DNA of 59,124 bases from Caldilineaceae bacterium (GCA_019637685.1 JAHBVF010000040.1:1-59124), one strand, 5' to 3'. Counted from the first letter of the stretch, positions 14,492 through 24,169 are shown. The notes: generated by a model from the sequence alone, not told the origin. Numbers and translations are program-made.

Positions 14492-15883
14492 ATGACCCCC
14501 ATTCGCGGGATGCTCACAACCGAGGAATTGACCGCAAAAGTTGCGTCTGAAGACATCGACACTGTGCTGGCTGTCTTTACCGACCACTACGGCCGTTTTA
14601 TGGGCAAGCGCTTCGACGCGGAATTCTTTGTGGCAGATATTGTGGGCCAGGGAACCCACGCCTGCGACTATCTGCTCACCGTCGATATGGAGATGGAGCC
14701 TGTGCCCGGCTACGCCTTTGCCAACTGGGAACGGGGCTACGGCGACTTCCATCTGCTGCCGGATTTGGCGACTCTGCGCGTGGCCTCCTGGCTGGACAGG
14801 ACCGCACTGGTGATCTGCGATGTGGAGAACGAGCGGGCGCACAAACCCGTGGCCCAGGCCCCCCGCTCGATTCTGCGCGCACAGATTGCCCGGGCCGCAG
14901 CGCTGGGCTACACCGCGCTGGCCGCGTCGGAACTGGAATATTACATCTACACCGATTCCTATCGGGAGGCCCACGCCAAAGGCTATGCGAATCTGATGCC
15001 CGCGGGCTGGTATATCGAGGATTATCACGCGTTGCAGGGCAGCCGGGTTGAGTTCTTCAACGCCGCGGTGCGCCGCCATCTGAAGGCATCGGGCATCCCT
15101 GTGGAGAACTCCAAAGGCGAGTGGGGGCTGGGCCAGCACGAATTGAACGTGCGCTACGCGGACGCGCTGACAATGGCCGATCGCCACGCCATCTACAAGC
15201 AGTGCCTGAAAGAAGTGGCCGATTCCCTGGGCGTCAGCGTCACATTTATGGCGAAGATTGACGAGAACCAGGCGGGCAGCAGCAGCCACATCCACCTGAG
15301 TCTGTGGAAAGAGGGGCAGCCCGTGTTTGTTGGGAACCAGCCGCTCAGTCAGACACCTGACCCGGTGCTGGGATCCGACGAATTCCGCTGGTTCCTGGGC
15401 GGGTGGATCGCCCACGTGCCGGAGCTGATGCCCTTCTACGCGCCCACAATCAATGCCTACAAGCGCTATCAGGCCGGTTCCTGGGCGCCCACCCGCCTGG
15501 CCTGGAGCCACGACAACCGCACCGCGGGCTTTCGGGTGGTGGGCAGCGGCAGCAGTTTGCGCATCGAAAACCGCATCTGCGGCGCGGACGTGAACCCCTA
15601 TCTGGCCTACGCCGCGGCCCTGGCCTCCGGCCTGGACGGCATTGCCAATCGCACGGAACCGCCGCCCATCTTCGAAGGGGACATCTACAGCGCCCAGCAC
15701 CTGCCCCGGGTGCCCCACAGCCTGCGGGACGCCACAGACAACCTGGAAAACAGTGCTTTTGCCCAGGAAGTCTTCGGTCCGGAGGTCATCGAACACTACG
15801 TCAAGACCTTCCGGGTGGAGCAGGCCGCCTTCGACAATGCTGTCACCGACTGGGAGCGCAGGCGCTATTTTGAGAGGATTTGA
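14492..15883 (+). CDS. Glutamine synthetase-family ligase (GlnA3/PuuA-like)
   Basis: 463 aa, typical of GS-like gamma-glutamyl amine ligases. The beta-grasp region (about 15-110) is followed by the catalytic domain: ASELEYYIY (metal Glu), GQHELNVRYADAL (Glu), AGSSSHIHLSLW (His, about 265), NRTAGFRVVG and RIENRICGADVNPYLAYAA. A typical biosynthetic adenylylation-loop Tyr motif is not visible. Together with the upstream dehydratase gene this suggests a catabolic or amine-glutamylating role rather than housekeeping GlnA; that is inference. GAGAGG precedes the ATG at 14492. Confidence 0.85.
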   Translation: MTPIRGMLTTEELTAKVASEDIDTVLAVFTDHYGRFMGKRFDAEFFVADIVGQGTHACDYLLTVDMEMEPVPGYAFANWERGYGDFHLLPDLATLRVASWLDRTALVICDVENERAHKPVAQAPRSILRAQIARAAALGYTALAASELEYYIYTDSYREAHAKGYANLMPAGWYIEDYHALQGSRVEFFNAAVRRHLKASGIPVENSKGEWGLGQHELNVRYADALTMADRHAIYKQCLKEVADSLGVSVTFMAKIDENQAGSSSHIHLSLWKEGQPVFVGNQPLSQTPDPVLGSDEFRWFLGGWIAHVPELMPFYAPTINAYKRYQAGSWAPTRLAWSHDNRTAGFRVVGSGSSLRIENRICGADVNPYLAYAAALASGLDGIANRTEPPPIFEGDIYSAQHLPRVPHSLRDATDNLENSAFAQEVFGPEVIEHYVKTFRVEQAAFDNAVTDWERRRYFERI

Positions 15884-15908
15884 GAATCGATAAGACCTCT
15901 GGTATCCT
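15880..15908 (+). promoter_or_regulatory. Promoter of the PIN-domain pair, leaderless
   Basis: TTGAGA (15880-15885) and TATCCT (15903-15908) are separated by 17 nt, and the ATG follows 6 nt after the -10. The -35 overlaps the end of the GS-like gene. Confidence 0.65.
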
Positions 15909-15914
15909 AAGATT

Positions 15915-16388
15915 ATGGGTGCCAAAGTTTATGTCGAAACCAGTGTTATCAGTTATCTGGCGTCTCGGCCTAACCGAGATTTAGTTATTGCCGCCAACCA
16001 GCAAACCACAAGTGAGTGGTGGGTGGAACGACGATCGAGCTATGAGTTGTATATTTCACAACTGGTGGTTCAAGAAGCTGACAGCGGCGATGCCGATGCA
16101 GTTGAACGTCGAAGGCGAATTCTTGAGACTATTCCACTCCTGGAAATAAGCGAGAAAGCTGCGAAGCTGGCTGAACAGTTGGTGCAAAAAGGTGCTGTTC
16201 CGCAAGTAGCAGTAGAAGATGCATTACACATTGCTGTAGCGACGGTGAATGGTATGGCCTATCTGCTCACGTGGAATTTCAGACACATTGCCAATGCAAC
16301 ACTACGCAGTAAAATCGAAGCGATCTGCCGAAACGAAGGCTATGAACCGCCTGTAATCTGTTCACCGCAGGAATTGTTGGAGGAATGA
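15915..16388 (+). CDS. PIN-domain ribonuclease (VapC-like toxin)
   Basis: 157 aa. PIN motifs: VYVETSVISYLASRPNRD (first acidic residue Glu in place of the usual Asp, with the typical TS..Y), a central acidic patch (LVVQEADSGD), VEDALHIAVA (conserved Asp) and LLTWNFRHIAN (final W/D-N-x-H block). PIN enzymes cut RNA using Mg2+. Toxins of this subtype usually lie next to a small partner, present here 3 nt downstream. The order is toxin first. The transcript is predicted to be leaderless. A free-standing RNase role is possible but less likely given the pair. Confidence 0.85.
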   Translation: MGAKVYVETSVISYLASRPNRDLVIAANQQTTSEWWVERRSSYELYISQLVVQEADSGDADAVERRRRILETIPLLEISEKAAKLAEQLVQKGAVPQVAVEDALHIAVATVNGMAYLLTWNFRHIANATLRSKIEAICRNEGYEPPVICSPQELLEE

Positions 16389-16391
16389 AGG

Positions 16392-16613
16392 ATGTGGGAA
16401 GATACAATAGTCAACGAAGTACGTCAAGTGCGTTCCCGCCATGCAGAAAAATTCGACTTTGATCTTTGGTTAATTTTTCAAGATTTAAAGGAACAGGAAC
16501 GCGTGGGCAACAGAAAGTTGGTCTCGTTCCCTCCGCGCCAGCGTTTGCACGCCGCAACGAGAGAAAAAGAACAGCACCCCGAAAGAGTGCCTACCATACA
16601 ACCATTATCCTAG
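16392..16613 (+). CDS. Probable antitoxin partner of the PIN protein
   Basis: 73 aa. The N-terminus MWEDTIVNEVRQVRSRHAEKF followed by LWLIFQDLKEQE is a pattern I know from short proteins encoded directly after PIN toxins of this type. GGAGG lies just upstream, within the end of the toxin gene. The C-terminus after SFPPRQR is probably variable tail. Neutralising activity is inferred from position. Confidence 0.75.
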   Translation: MWEDTIVNEVRQVRSRHAEKFDFDLWLIFQDLKEQERVGNRKLVSFPPRQRLHAATREKEQHPERVPTIQPLS

Positions 16614-16681
16614 CCAACCCTTACTGCTGATATTTGGGTAGCAGCACCAACAGCGCGCCACTACCCAATCTCCCATACCCC

Positions 16682-18748
16682 CTACTTCCCCCAGCTAATC
16701 ACCTGCTCATTCTGGAAGCGATAGTTCATCTCCACGCCCACTGCCAGCCGCCGCTGGTTGCTGCCGTCCCCGTCCATCACATAAACAGCCCACTCCCCAT
16801 CCCGATTGCTGAGGAAGGCGATGGACTGGCCGTCTGGACTCCAGACCGGGGCGACGTTGTGGGGCAGCGTCTCCAGCAGCGCGGACGCGGGCCGGGTCAG
16901 GGGTGTCAGACCGCTGCCGTCCGGGTTGATGGCGTAGATTTCCTGGTGGTTGGCCGTGGCGTCCATCAGGACAATCCTCGCGCCGTCGGGCCGCCAGTCC
17001 GGGTCCCGGTGCAGATATTCACGGGTCAATTCCCGGTTGACCCGATTGCCGTCCTTGTCCCGATCCGGCCCGTCCTGGGTGATCTGCAGGCCGCTGTTGC
17101 TCTGGTAGACAATCCCGGCATCGTTCCAACTGGGCGCGGTGGCCGTGTCCAGCGTGGGGAGGTCCTGGAAGTTTTCTTTGTCCAGCCCGATGCGGCTGAG
17201 GGTGCGCAGGTCTTTGCGCACCAGCGGGTATTGGGAAAGCTGGGGATTGTCGGGCAGACAGAAGCCAAAGCCCAGGCTGCGGCAGGTGTCCTGGCCGTTG
17301 ACCCGGCTGAAGACTATAAATTCGCCGTCAGGACTCCAGGCCGGCGCGCGCATCTCCTCGCCCCCGCTGTACAGCAGCCGTTCGTTGCTGCCGTCGGCGT
17401 CGATCACGAACAGCCCCAGTCCACCGCGCAAGAAAGCCACTTTGCCCCCGTCCGGGCTGATGGCCGGGTCGAAGCCGCTGGTCAGCCGCCGCGCAGAGCC
17501 ACCCGCCAGATCGTAGAGTACAATCGAACCGTCGGCGGCAGACAGAGCGAGTTTGCCGGTCAAGCCGGAGGGCGAGGAAGAAACGGTCTGTGGGGAAGGG
17601 AGATTGGCGATTGGAGATTGGGTGGTTTGCGTTGAGACCCGGGGGGCTGGCGCGGCCAACACCGGCGCGTCGCTGATGGCGTCGGAGACTGGCAGTTCGT
17701 CCATAGCGCCGCCGGTCGTGACAAAGCGGGCCGACACCCAGCCAAAACCGTCGGCTTCCAGCGCCACCTGCACCCACGTGCTGTTCTCGTTACGAGCAAG
17801 CAGAGAAAGCGCCGCTCGATCCGCCAACTTCGCCACAATCGCATACGTCGTGGCCGGGCCAGAACGCACATTGAGCCGGACGCCATTGGCAACAACTTCC
17901 CCGTCCAGCGATGATCCTCTTGTCCCGCTGACCGTCCCAGTTTGCCCGGCGGGTTGATGGGATGCAGATTCAGGCGATGCAGCGCTGCCCGATGCAACGT
18001 GGCCGGCCGCGGGCAGCGCCAACACAGGCACAACTTCCACGCCAAAAGTCACCACCTGGCCCCGGGCCACCCAACCAGTAACGCCTTCGCCGTCGGTTGC
18101 CAGCAGCCACGCGCCGTCATCACTGCGCCCCACAATTTCCAGGGGATCGCCCGTGACCGCGGTTGCCAACACCGATCCCTGGGGTGCTGCCAACAGTTCA
18201 GCCCCGCCGCCGCGCACAACGCCCGTCGCACTTTTGCCGCCGCTGGGCGCGGCCAAAGGCGTGGGCGAAGGTGTGGGTGAAGGCGTCAAGGAGGGCGTCG
18301 GGGATGGACGCGGCGTGGGGGATGGGCGCGGCGTGGGGGATGGGGTTGCTGTGGCCGTTGGGCCTGGACGGGAAGGCACGGCTGCCGTTGTGGGTGCATT
18401 TGTCGGTTGTCCGGCAGGTGCATTCACCCCATCCACCACCGGCAGTGTGAGCAAGTCGTAGATAATCACATCTTCCACTCGCAGCCAGCCCGTCTGCCCG
18501 TCAGCAGCCGTGCCGTTGATCCACGTGGCATCCTCTGTGCGCCCGGTTGCATCCAGCCGATCCCCTGGCGCAAAGGTGCGCAGGCTAGTGCCGCCGGGGA
18601 CATCGTAGAGCGTTGCGCCCCGCCCCCGCACCAGCGCTAACACAGATATATTCTGCGCCTGGGCGGAAAGACCGGGCAACAATCCCAACAAAAGTGCGAA
18701 GGCGAACAGAAGGCCGATTGCTTTTTTCCAGTGTGCTGCGATTCCCAC
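16682..18748 (-). CDS. Secreted multi-SH3 and PD40/TolB-repeat protein
   Basis: 688 aa from a GTG at 18746-18748, chosen because AGGAAGG lies 8 nt upstream; a longer TTG-initiated form lacks a ribosome-binding site. A signal peptide (LLFAFALLLGLLPGLSAQAQ) is followed by an SH3-like domain (about 35-95), a long Pro/Thr/Ser linker (TPSPTPRPSPTPRP type), two more SH3b domains (VVRGGGAELLAAP; GVRLNVRSGPATTYAIV), and a C-terminal beta-propeller of PD40/TolB repeats (AISPDGGKVAFLRGG, PAWSPDGEFIVFSR, PVWSPDGQSIAFLSNRDG). It is likely a cell-surface binding protein. No enzyme motif is seen. It is divergent from the TetR-RND operon. Confidence 0.85.
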   Translation of the reverse strand: MGIAAHWKKAIGLLFAFALLLGLLPGLSAQAQNISVLALVRGRGATLYDVPGGTSLRTFAPGDRLDATGRTEDATWINGTAADGQTGWLRVEDVIIYDLLTLPVVDGVNAPAGQPTNAPTTAAVPSRPGPTATATPSPTPRPSPTPRPSPTPSLTPSPTPSPTPLAAPSGGKSATGVVRGGGAELLAAPQGSVLATAVTGDPLEIVGRSDDGAWLLATDGEGVTGWVARGQVVTFGVEVVPVLALPAAGHVASGSAASPESASHQPAGQTGTVSGTRGSSLDGEVVANGVRLNVRSGPATTYAIVAKLADRAALSLLARNENSTWVQVALEADGFGWVSARFVTTGGAMDELPVSDAISDAPVLAAPAPRVSTQTTQSPIANLPSPQTVSSSPSGLTGKLALSAADGSIVLYDLAGGSARRLTSGFDPAISPDGGKVAFLRGGLGLFVIDADGSNERLLYSGGEEMRAPAWSPDGEFIVFSRVNGQDTCRSLGFGFCLPDNPQLSQYPLVRKDLRTLSRIGLDKENFQDLPTLDTATAPSWNDAGIVYQSNSGLQITQDGPDRDKDGNRVNRELTREYLHRDPDWRPDGARIVLMDATANHQEIYAINPDGSGLTPLTRPASALLETLPHNVAPVWSPDGQSIAFLSNRDGEWAVYVMDGDGSNQRRLAVGVEMNYRFQNEQVISWGK

Positions 18749-18902
18749 GTGCGTTTCCTTCCTGCGTAAAGGTAGGATTGGAGAGTATACGTTCAATGCA
18801 GTCGTTCAATGCAATTGTTGCCGACACAGCCGCTGCCGGGCAATCGTCGGGCTATTGCCGGGCTGTTTCGTTCCCAGTTTCCCAATCCCTATATCTCGAA
18901 AA

Positions 18903-18956
18903 TTGACAACCGCGGCTCTTTTTCTGTACAATGGCCGCCGACCGGACGTTCGTCCG
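18903..18956 (+). promoter_or_regulatory. Promoter and probable operator of the TetR-RND operon
   Basis: TTGACA (18903-18908), an 18-nt spacer and TACAAT (18927-18932) precede a start near 18939. Directly after it CGGACG-TT-CGTCCG (18943-18956) is a dyad placed to block transcription, a likely site for the TetR protein. The rest of the 352-nt gap 18749-19100 shows no gene. Confidence 0.65.
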
Positions 18957-19100
18957 AGAAGCCATTATCGCCAAAAAAGAGGCTCTCTGTCAAAAATGAG
19001 AGTGGACAGTTATCAATCAACCGCCGTAGCCGAACGCGTGTCCCGATAACTTTCCAGATAACTTCCTAGAGGCGACTGTTCACGACTGGAAACTGAGCCG

Positions 19101-19697
19101 ATGACTGAACCGACTACGATTGACTCCAAGGACACCATTCTGGACGCGGCCCAAAACCTGATCGCCCAATACGGCTACGCGGGCTTCTCTATTCGCGATC
19201 TTTCGCGGGCAAGCGGCCTGGCCAAAGGGACAATCTACCATCACTTTCAGGACAAGCGGGAAATCTATCGCAGTGTGATGGAGCGGGATTTCTCTGAGCT
19301 GGTAGGCGGCCTGCAGGCTGCTGTCGCAGGCATCGAAGATCCCGTCGCCTGGCTGCACTGCTTTGTGCGCGCCTATCTACACCAGGCCAATAAGCGGCGG
19401 AACCACATTCAGGCCCTGCTGCGGGAGCTCGGCGCGATGGAAGGCGAGATGCGCCAGATGGCGATGCGGATACGCGAAGGCGTGGCTGGTCCTATCGTTA
19501 CCGTCATTCAGCAGGGCATTGCCCAGGGCAGCTTCCGCGACATTTCGCCCCAAGTGGCAGTAATGGGCCTGATCGGTTCGCTGAACACATACATTGCCTG
19601 GCAACTGGTGGTAGATGAACAGAGTGTGGACGAAAACGTATCGGATGCTATTGTAGACATTTTCTTATACGGACTGAAAAAAGAGGAGACTCAATGA
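19101..19697 (+). CDS. TetR/AcrR-family transcriptional regulator
   Basis: 198 aa. The N-terminal HTH (TILDAAQNLIAQYGYAGFSIRDLSRASGLAKGTIYHHFQDKREIYRSVM) is a textbook TetR DNA-binding domain. The helical C-terminal part binds ligand. It is the first gene of an operon with an efflux adaptor and RND pump, overlapping the adaptor start by 4 nt. It is therefore likely to repress the operon through the dyad at 18943-18956. Confidence 0.93.
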   Translation: MTEPTTIDSKDTILDAAQNLIAQYGYAGFSIRDLSRASGLAKGTIYHHFQDKREIYRSVMERDFSELVGGLQAAVAGIEDPVAWLHCFVRAYLHQANKRRNHIQALLRELGAMEGEMRQMAMRIREGVAGPIVTVIQQGIAQGSFRDISPQVAVMGLIGSLNTYIAWQLVVDEQSVDENVSDAIVDIFLYGLKKEETQ

Positions 19698-20974
19698 TGC
19701 CCCAATCCCCCGTGCCGTCCCGTCGTTACGGGCCGGGCGCTGCCCGCTGGCTGGCCGTTCTGCTGGTGGTGCTGGCGGCCCTCGCCGCCCAGGGCTGTTC
19801 TGTACAGCTCCCCTGGCAAGCCGAAGCAGAACCCACACCCGTGTTGCCTGTCTATCAACCGAGCAGCGAGGGCCAGCCAATCCAGAGCGCCAGCCAGCCA
19901 GCACAGTCTCAGGCGACACAGACTCAGACGACACAGCCACAGGCCGTTGTCGCGGCTGAACCAGTGGCTGCGCCCCGGAGATCAGCCAGCTACAACGGCG
20001 AGATTGTGCCTGTGCGCCAGGTGGTGGTGATCGGCGAAGTGGCCGGACGTGTCCTGGAATTGAATGTGGATGTGGGCGATGTGGTCACAGCCGGTCAGCT
20101 TCTGCTGCGGGTGGACAGCTCGATTCTGGAAGCCCAGCGGGAGCAGGCCCTGGCCGGGCTGATCGCGGCCCAGTCCCAACTGGACCTGTTGCAGGCAGAC
20201 CCGGAAGCCGCGGATTTGGCCGCGGCCCAGGCGGGGGTCAACGCAGCCGGCGCAAGCTATCAGCGGGCCGTGGGCGGCGCGACCGATGAAGATTTAACGA
20301 TGGCTCTGGCCCAGGTGCGTCAGGCCGAGGCCGCGGTCAATGTGGCCCAGGCAGCCTACAATCAGGTCAAAGGCAACCCCAATATCGGAATGCTGCCCCA
20401 GAGTATGCAGCTACAACAGGCGACGATTGGATTGGAAGCGGCCCGCGCCCAATATGAAAAAGTGGCGAAGGGCGCGACCGGCGATGTGGTGGCCGGGGCC
20501 TATGCCCAACTGTCCAATGCCCGTGCCCAACTGGAGCGACTGGAACGGGGACCCAAAGCGGCCCAGATTCGCGCGGCCGAAGCCCAGGTGAAACAGGCGG
20601 AAACCGGACTCTATCTGACCCAACTCCAGTTGGACAAAGCGACGGTCAAATCGCCCCTGGATGGGGTTGTGGCCCAGGTGCAGACCAGCGCTGGCTCTAT
20701 GGCTGGGCCTGGCACGCCCTTGATCGTTCTGCTCTCCCACGACGTAAAGGTGCTGATCCCGGTGGAAGAGAATCAGGTGGCGACGTTGGCTCTGGGCAAC
20801 CCGGCCACCATTCAGGTGAATGCCTGGCCGGATCGCACTTTTGCCGGGGCGATCACCAACATTGCCCCCAACCTGGACCCAGCCACCCGCACAGTACAGG
20901 TAACAGTCCGCCCGGTGGGCGACGCGCCGGAGTTGCAACCGGGCATGTCGGTCTCCGTGACGTTGGGAGAATAA
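19694..20974 (+). CDS. HlyD/MFP-family efflux adaptor, lipoprotein
   Basis: 426 aa. A signal peptide with lipobox LAAQGC is followed by a Gln/Thr-rich linker, the first half of the biotinyl-lipoyl domain (GEIVPVRQVVVIGEVAGRVLELNVDVGDVV), an Ala-rich coiled-coil hairpin (about 145-310) and the second lipoyl half plus beta-barrel (KATVKSPLDGVVAQV; VEENQVATLALGNPATIQV). The adaptor couples the RND pump encoded next. It overlaps the regulator gene by ATGA and ends 3 nt before the pump gene. Confidence 0.93.
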   Translation: MMPQSPVPSRRYGPGAARWLAVLLVVLAALAAQGCSVQLPWQAEAEPTPVLPVYQPSSEGQPIQSASQPAQSQATQTQTTQPQAVVAAEPVAAPRRSASYNGEIVPVRQVVVIGEVAGRVLELNVDVGDVVTAGQLLLRVDSSILEAQREQALAGLIAAQSQLDLLQADPEAADLAAAQAGVNAAGASYQRAVGGATDEDLTMALAQVRQAEAAVNVAQAAYNQVKGNPNIGMLPQSMQLQQATIGLEAARAQYEKVAKGATGDVVAGAYAQLSNARAQLERLERGPKAAQIRAAEAQVKQAETGLYLTQLQLDKATVKSPLDGVVAQVQTSAGSMAGPGTPLIVLLSHDVKVLIPVEENQVATLALGNPATIQVNAWPDRTFAGAITNIAPNLDPATRTVQVTVRPVGDAPELQPGMSVSVTLGE

Positions 20975-20977
20975 TCT

Positions 20978-23900
20978 ATGAAAATTTGGGACCTTTCCAT
21001 CCGCCAGCCCGTCTTTATGACGATGATTCTGGCGTCGATGATTGTGCTGGGCAGTGTCTCCTACACCCGGCTGCCCGTAGATCTGCTGCCCGACATCAAA
21101 ATTCCAGTGATCGCCATCAGCACGATCTATCCGGGGGCTGGCCCGGATGAAGTGGCTACCCAGCTTACAAAGCCGCTGGAGGATGCGGTCAGTGGTCTGC
21201 CCGGCGTGGACAGCGTCACCTCCACTTCGTCGGAAAACGTCAGCCTGGTGATCGTCAGCTTTACGCTGGACACGGATGTGAGCGACGCCAGCCGGTCGGT
21301 GCTGGAACGGATCAATCTGGTCCAAAACCAATTGCCCAGCGACGCGCGCAGCCCGATTGTGCTGCGCTTTGACCCCGCGGATCAGCCCATGCTGGTGATC
21401 GGTGTGGCCGACGCCACGGGCACAATGTCGCCCGCGGTTCTGCGTCAACAGGTGGAGGAGATCATTCAAGCCCCCCTGGAACGCATCGACGGCGTGGCCT
21501 CGGCTGAGGTGCAGGGGGGCGACGTGCGGGAAATTCACGTCCTGCTCAATCTCAAAGAGCTGGACTCGCGACGGATTGCACCCCAGCAGGTGAGCGCGGC
21601 CCTGCGGGGCGAAAATCTCAACATCCCTGGCGGCAGCGTAACCGATCAGGGCAAGGAACTTCTGATCCGCACGCCCGGCAACTTTCGCAGTGTGGAAGAG
21701 ATCGGGAATGTGGTGGTGGCCTATCGGGGCGCGCCCGTCTACGTGCGGGATGTGGCAAGGGTGGAGGATGGCTTTGTGGACCGCACCTCCTACACACTGC
21801 TCAACGGCAAAGAATCGGTCGTTGTCAACATCAAAAAGCAGAGCGGGTCCAATTCCTTGGCAGTGGCGGACAAAGTCAAGGCGAAGCTGGACGAAATCAG
21901 TGCCAGCCATTCGGAATTCACCCTGGCCGAAGCCAAAGACAGCTCTATTTTTGTGCGGGATGCCACCAACGACGCCATCAGCGATCTGCTGTTGGGCGGT
22001 CTGCTGGCCGGGCTGGTCGTGCTCTACTTCTTCCGCAATCTGCGCAACACGCTCATCACAATGAGCGGTCTGCCAGTGATCGTTTTTGGCACGCTTTTCC
22101 TCATGGACATCACCGGTATTTCTCTCAATATGGTGAGTCTGCTGGCCCTGTCGCTGAGTGTGGGTCTGGTGATCGACGACGCGATTGTGGTGCGGGAAAA
22201 TATCTTCCGCTGGATGACGAAAGGCTACACAGCCAAAGTGGCGGCCAGCAAAGCCACCGCGGAAGTTGTGCTGCCGGTGCTCGCCACCAGCGCGGCCATT
22301 CTGGCTGTCTTTCTGCCCGTGGCCTATGCCAGCGGCATCATCGGCCAGATTTTTCGGGATTTCGGGTTGACTGTCTCCTACGCCATTCTCGTCTCCACCT
22401 TCGAGGCGCTGACAATGGCGCCTATGCTCAGTGCCTTTTTCTTCGCCCGGGGCGAGAACGAAGAGCGGGAGATCGACGAGAGCGCGGGCGAGGAGGAAGC
22501 ACCGGAAGGACGGATGTATTCGGTCTACGGGCGGGTACTGGACTGGGTTCTCCACCACCGGGGTGTCACCGGCGCGATCAGTGCGGTGGTGCTGGTCGTG
22601 AGTATCGTCAGCGCCGGCTTCATCCAGCAAGCCTTCCTGCCCGGTCTAGATCAGCGCGGTTTTTCCGTGTTGATGGAAATGCCCAAAGGCACTACCCTGG
22701 CCGTCACCCAGGCCGAGGCGACCAAAGTCGAATCGATTGTCAGCCAGCACCCGATTGTTGACAATGTATTTACGACAATCGGTGGGCAGGGCACGCCGGA
22801 AAAGGCCAACATCACCGTCACGCTGAAGGAGGGACCAGAGACGCGCACAATCATCGATCAGCTGCGCGGTCCCCTGGCCGGTGTGCCGGGGCTGGCATTT
22901 CAGATTTCCGACAGCGCGCTGGCCGCGCCCCAGGATGTAGCCATCAATGTAAAGTCCCTGGACGGCAATCAGGCAACGCTGGTGGCCGTGGCCGAAGAGA
23001 TGCTGGCGCGCCTGAAGACTCGACCCGAACTGGTGGATGTCTCAATGAGCTATGAAGTGGGCAAGCCAGAGGTGCGGGTGAATGTGGACCGAACGCGGGC
23101 AGCCCAATACGGGTTGAACACAGCCCAGATCGGCTCAACTGTGCGCTCGCTGGTCAGCGGCGACACGGTTTCCACCTATCGGGGCGAAGGCACAGAGGCA
23201 GATATCCGGGTGCAGTTGCAGCCCAGCGACCGCGCCAATGTGGAGGATATTTTGCGCCTGGGCATTCTTGCGCCCACGGGCAAATTGATTCCGCTGTCCA
23301 ATGTGGCCGAGACAACCATCTCCGCGGGGCCAAGCGCCATCAAACGGGAAGATCGACAGTCCATCATTACAGTGGGGGCCAATTCCCGCAGCGGCGATGC
23401 TGTGATTGCGCAGAACGTGGCCAACGAAGTGATGGCTGGGATGACCCTGCCACCGGGTGTGGAAATGGCCTTGGGCGGCGATGCTTCGCTGCAGGCCGAC
23501 TCCTTCTCCAATCTGCTCCTGGCCCTGGCTCTGTCGATTGTCTTTATCTATATGGTTCTGGCCAGCCAGTTTGCCAGCTTCACCCAGCCGCTGTTGATTA
23601 TGCTTGCCATGCCCCTGGCCGTGGTCGGTGCCATTATCGCGCTGGTAGCGTCGAAAAGCCCGCTGGATATGACGGCGATGATCGGCTTTATTATGCTGAT
23701 GGGGCTGGTGACGAAAAACTCGATTCTGCTGGTGGACTTTGCCAACCGCCAGCGGGCACAGGGCCACACGGCAGTCGAGGCCATGCGTATCGCCGGCCCC
23801 GTGCGGCTGCGCCCCATTCTGATGACAGCCATTTCCCTGATTCTGGGAATGACACCTGTGGCCCTGGGGCTGGGCGCGGGCGGCGACTTCCGTGCGCCCA

Positions 23901-24061
23901 TGGCCATCGGCATCATCGGCGGGATGCTGACCAGCACATTCCTGACTCTCTTTATTGTGCCAGTGGCCTACAGCCTGCTGGTGGGCTGGCAGGACAAACG
24001 GGCTGGCCGCGCCGCGGCAGGTGTCCCGAATCTCAGCCCGGTGATGGAGCCGGGGGACTGA
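20978..24061 (+). CDS. RND-family efflux transporter (AcrB/MMPL-like, HAE1 type)
   Basis: 1027 aa, close to AcrB length. It has an N-terminal helix (PVFMTMILASMIVLG), two large external porter domains and two 5-6 helix bundles. The helix-4 proton-relay segment reads LSLSVGLVIDDAIVVREN (Asp pair). Family motifs FIMLMGLVTKNSILLVDFANRQ and AGPVRLRPILMTAISLILGMTPVALGLGAG are present. It exports hydrophobic compounds using the proton gradient; the substrate is unknown. It is last gene of the TetR-adaptor-pump operon, with a strong terminator following. A tripartite outer-membrane factor gene is not nearby. Confidence 0.95.
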   Translation: MKIWDLSIRQPVFMTMILASMIVLGSVSYTRLPVDLLPDIKIPVIAISTIYPGAGPDEVATQLTKPLEDAVSGLPGVDSVTSTSSENVSLVIVSFTLDTDVSDASRSVLERINLVQNQLPSDARSPIVLRFDPADQPMLVIGVADATGTMSPAVLRQQVEEIIQAPLERIDGVASAEVQGGDVREIHVLLNLKELDSRRIAPQQVSAALRGENLNIPGGSVTDQGKELLIRTPGNFRSVEEIGNVVVAYRGAPVYVRDVARVEDGFVDRTSYTLLNGKESVVVNIKKQSGSNSLAVADKVKAKLDEISASHSEFTLAEAKDSSIFVRDATNDAISDLLLGGLLAGLVVLYFFRNLRNTLITMSGLPVIVFGTLFLMDITGISLNMVSLLALSLSVGLVIDDAIVVRENIFRWMTKGYTAKVAASKATAEVVLPVLATSAAILAVFLPVAYASGIIGQIFRDFGLTVSYAILVSTFEALTMAPMLSAFFFARGENEEREIDESAGEEEAPEGRMYSVYGRVLDWVLHHRGVTGAISAVVLVVSIVSAGFIQQAFLPGLDQRGFSVLMEMPKGTTLAVTQAEATKVESIVSQHPIVDNVFTTIGGQGTPEKANITVTLKEGPETRTIIDQLRGPLAGVPGLAFQISDSALAAPQDVAINVKSLDGNQATLVAVAEEMLARLKTRPELVDVSMSYEVGKPEVRVNVDRTRAAQYGLNTAQIGSTVRSLVSGDTVSTYRGEGTEADIRVQLQPSDRANVEDILRLGILAPTGKLIPLSNVAETTISAGPSAIKREDRQSIITVGANSRSGDAVIAQNVANEVMAGMTLPPGVEMALGGDASLQADSFSNLLLALALSIVFIYMVLASQFASFTQPLLIMLAMPLAVVGAIIALVASKSPLDMTAMIGFIMLMGLVTKNSILLVDFANRQRAQGHTAVEAMRIAGPVRLRPILMTAISLILGMTPVALGLGAGGDFRAPMAIGIIGGMLTSTFLTLFIVPVAYSLLVGWQDKRAGRAAAGVPNLSPVMEPGD

Positions 24062-24130
24062 CGGGGGGGGATGATAAGATGACAGGGTGATGGGGTGACA
24101 GGAGGGGTAGTCTTCTCCAAAATTGTAAAA

Positions 24131-24169
24131 GGTGGGTCGGGCGGAAGGGATGCCCGGCCCGCCTTTTTT
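24131..24169 (+). terminator. Terminator of the RND operon
   Basis: A 12-bp stem (GGTGGGTCGGGC / GCCCGGCCCGCC with G-U pairs) is followed by TTTTTTG. Confidence 0.88.

Noticed and set aside
18250..18370. Short tandem GC-rich repeats resembling a CRISPR or satellite
   Set aside because: They encode the Pro/Thr/Ser linker of the SH3/PD40 protein in frame; there are no spacers. No CRISPR array is present in the window.
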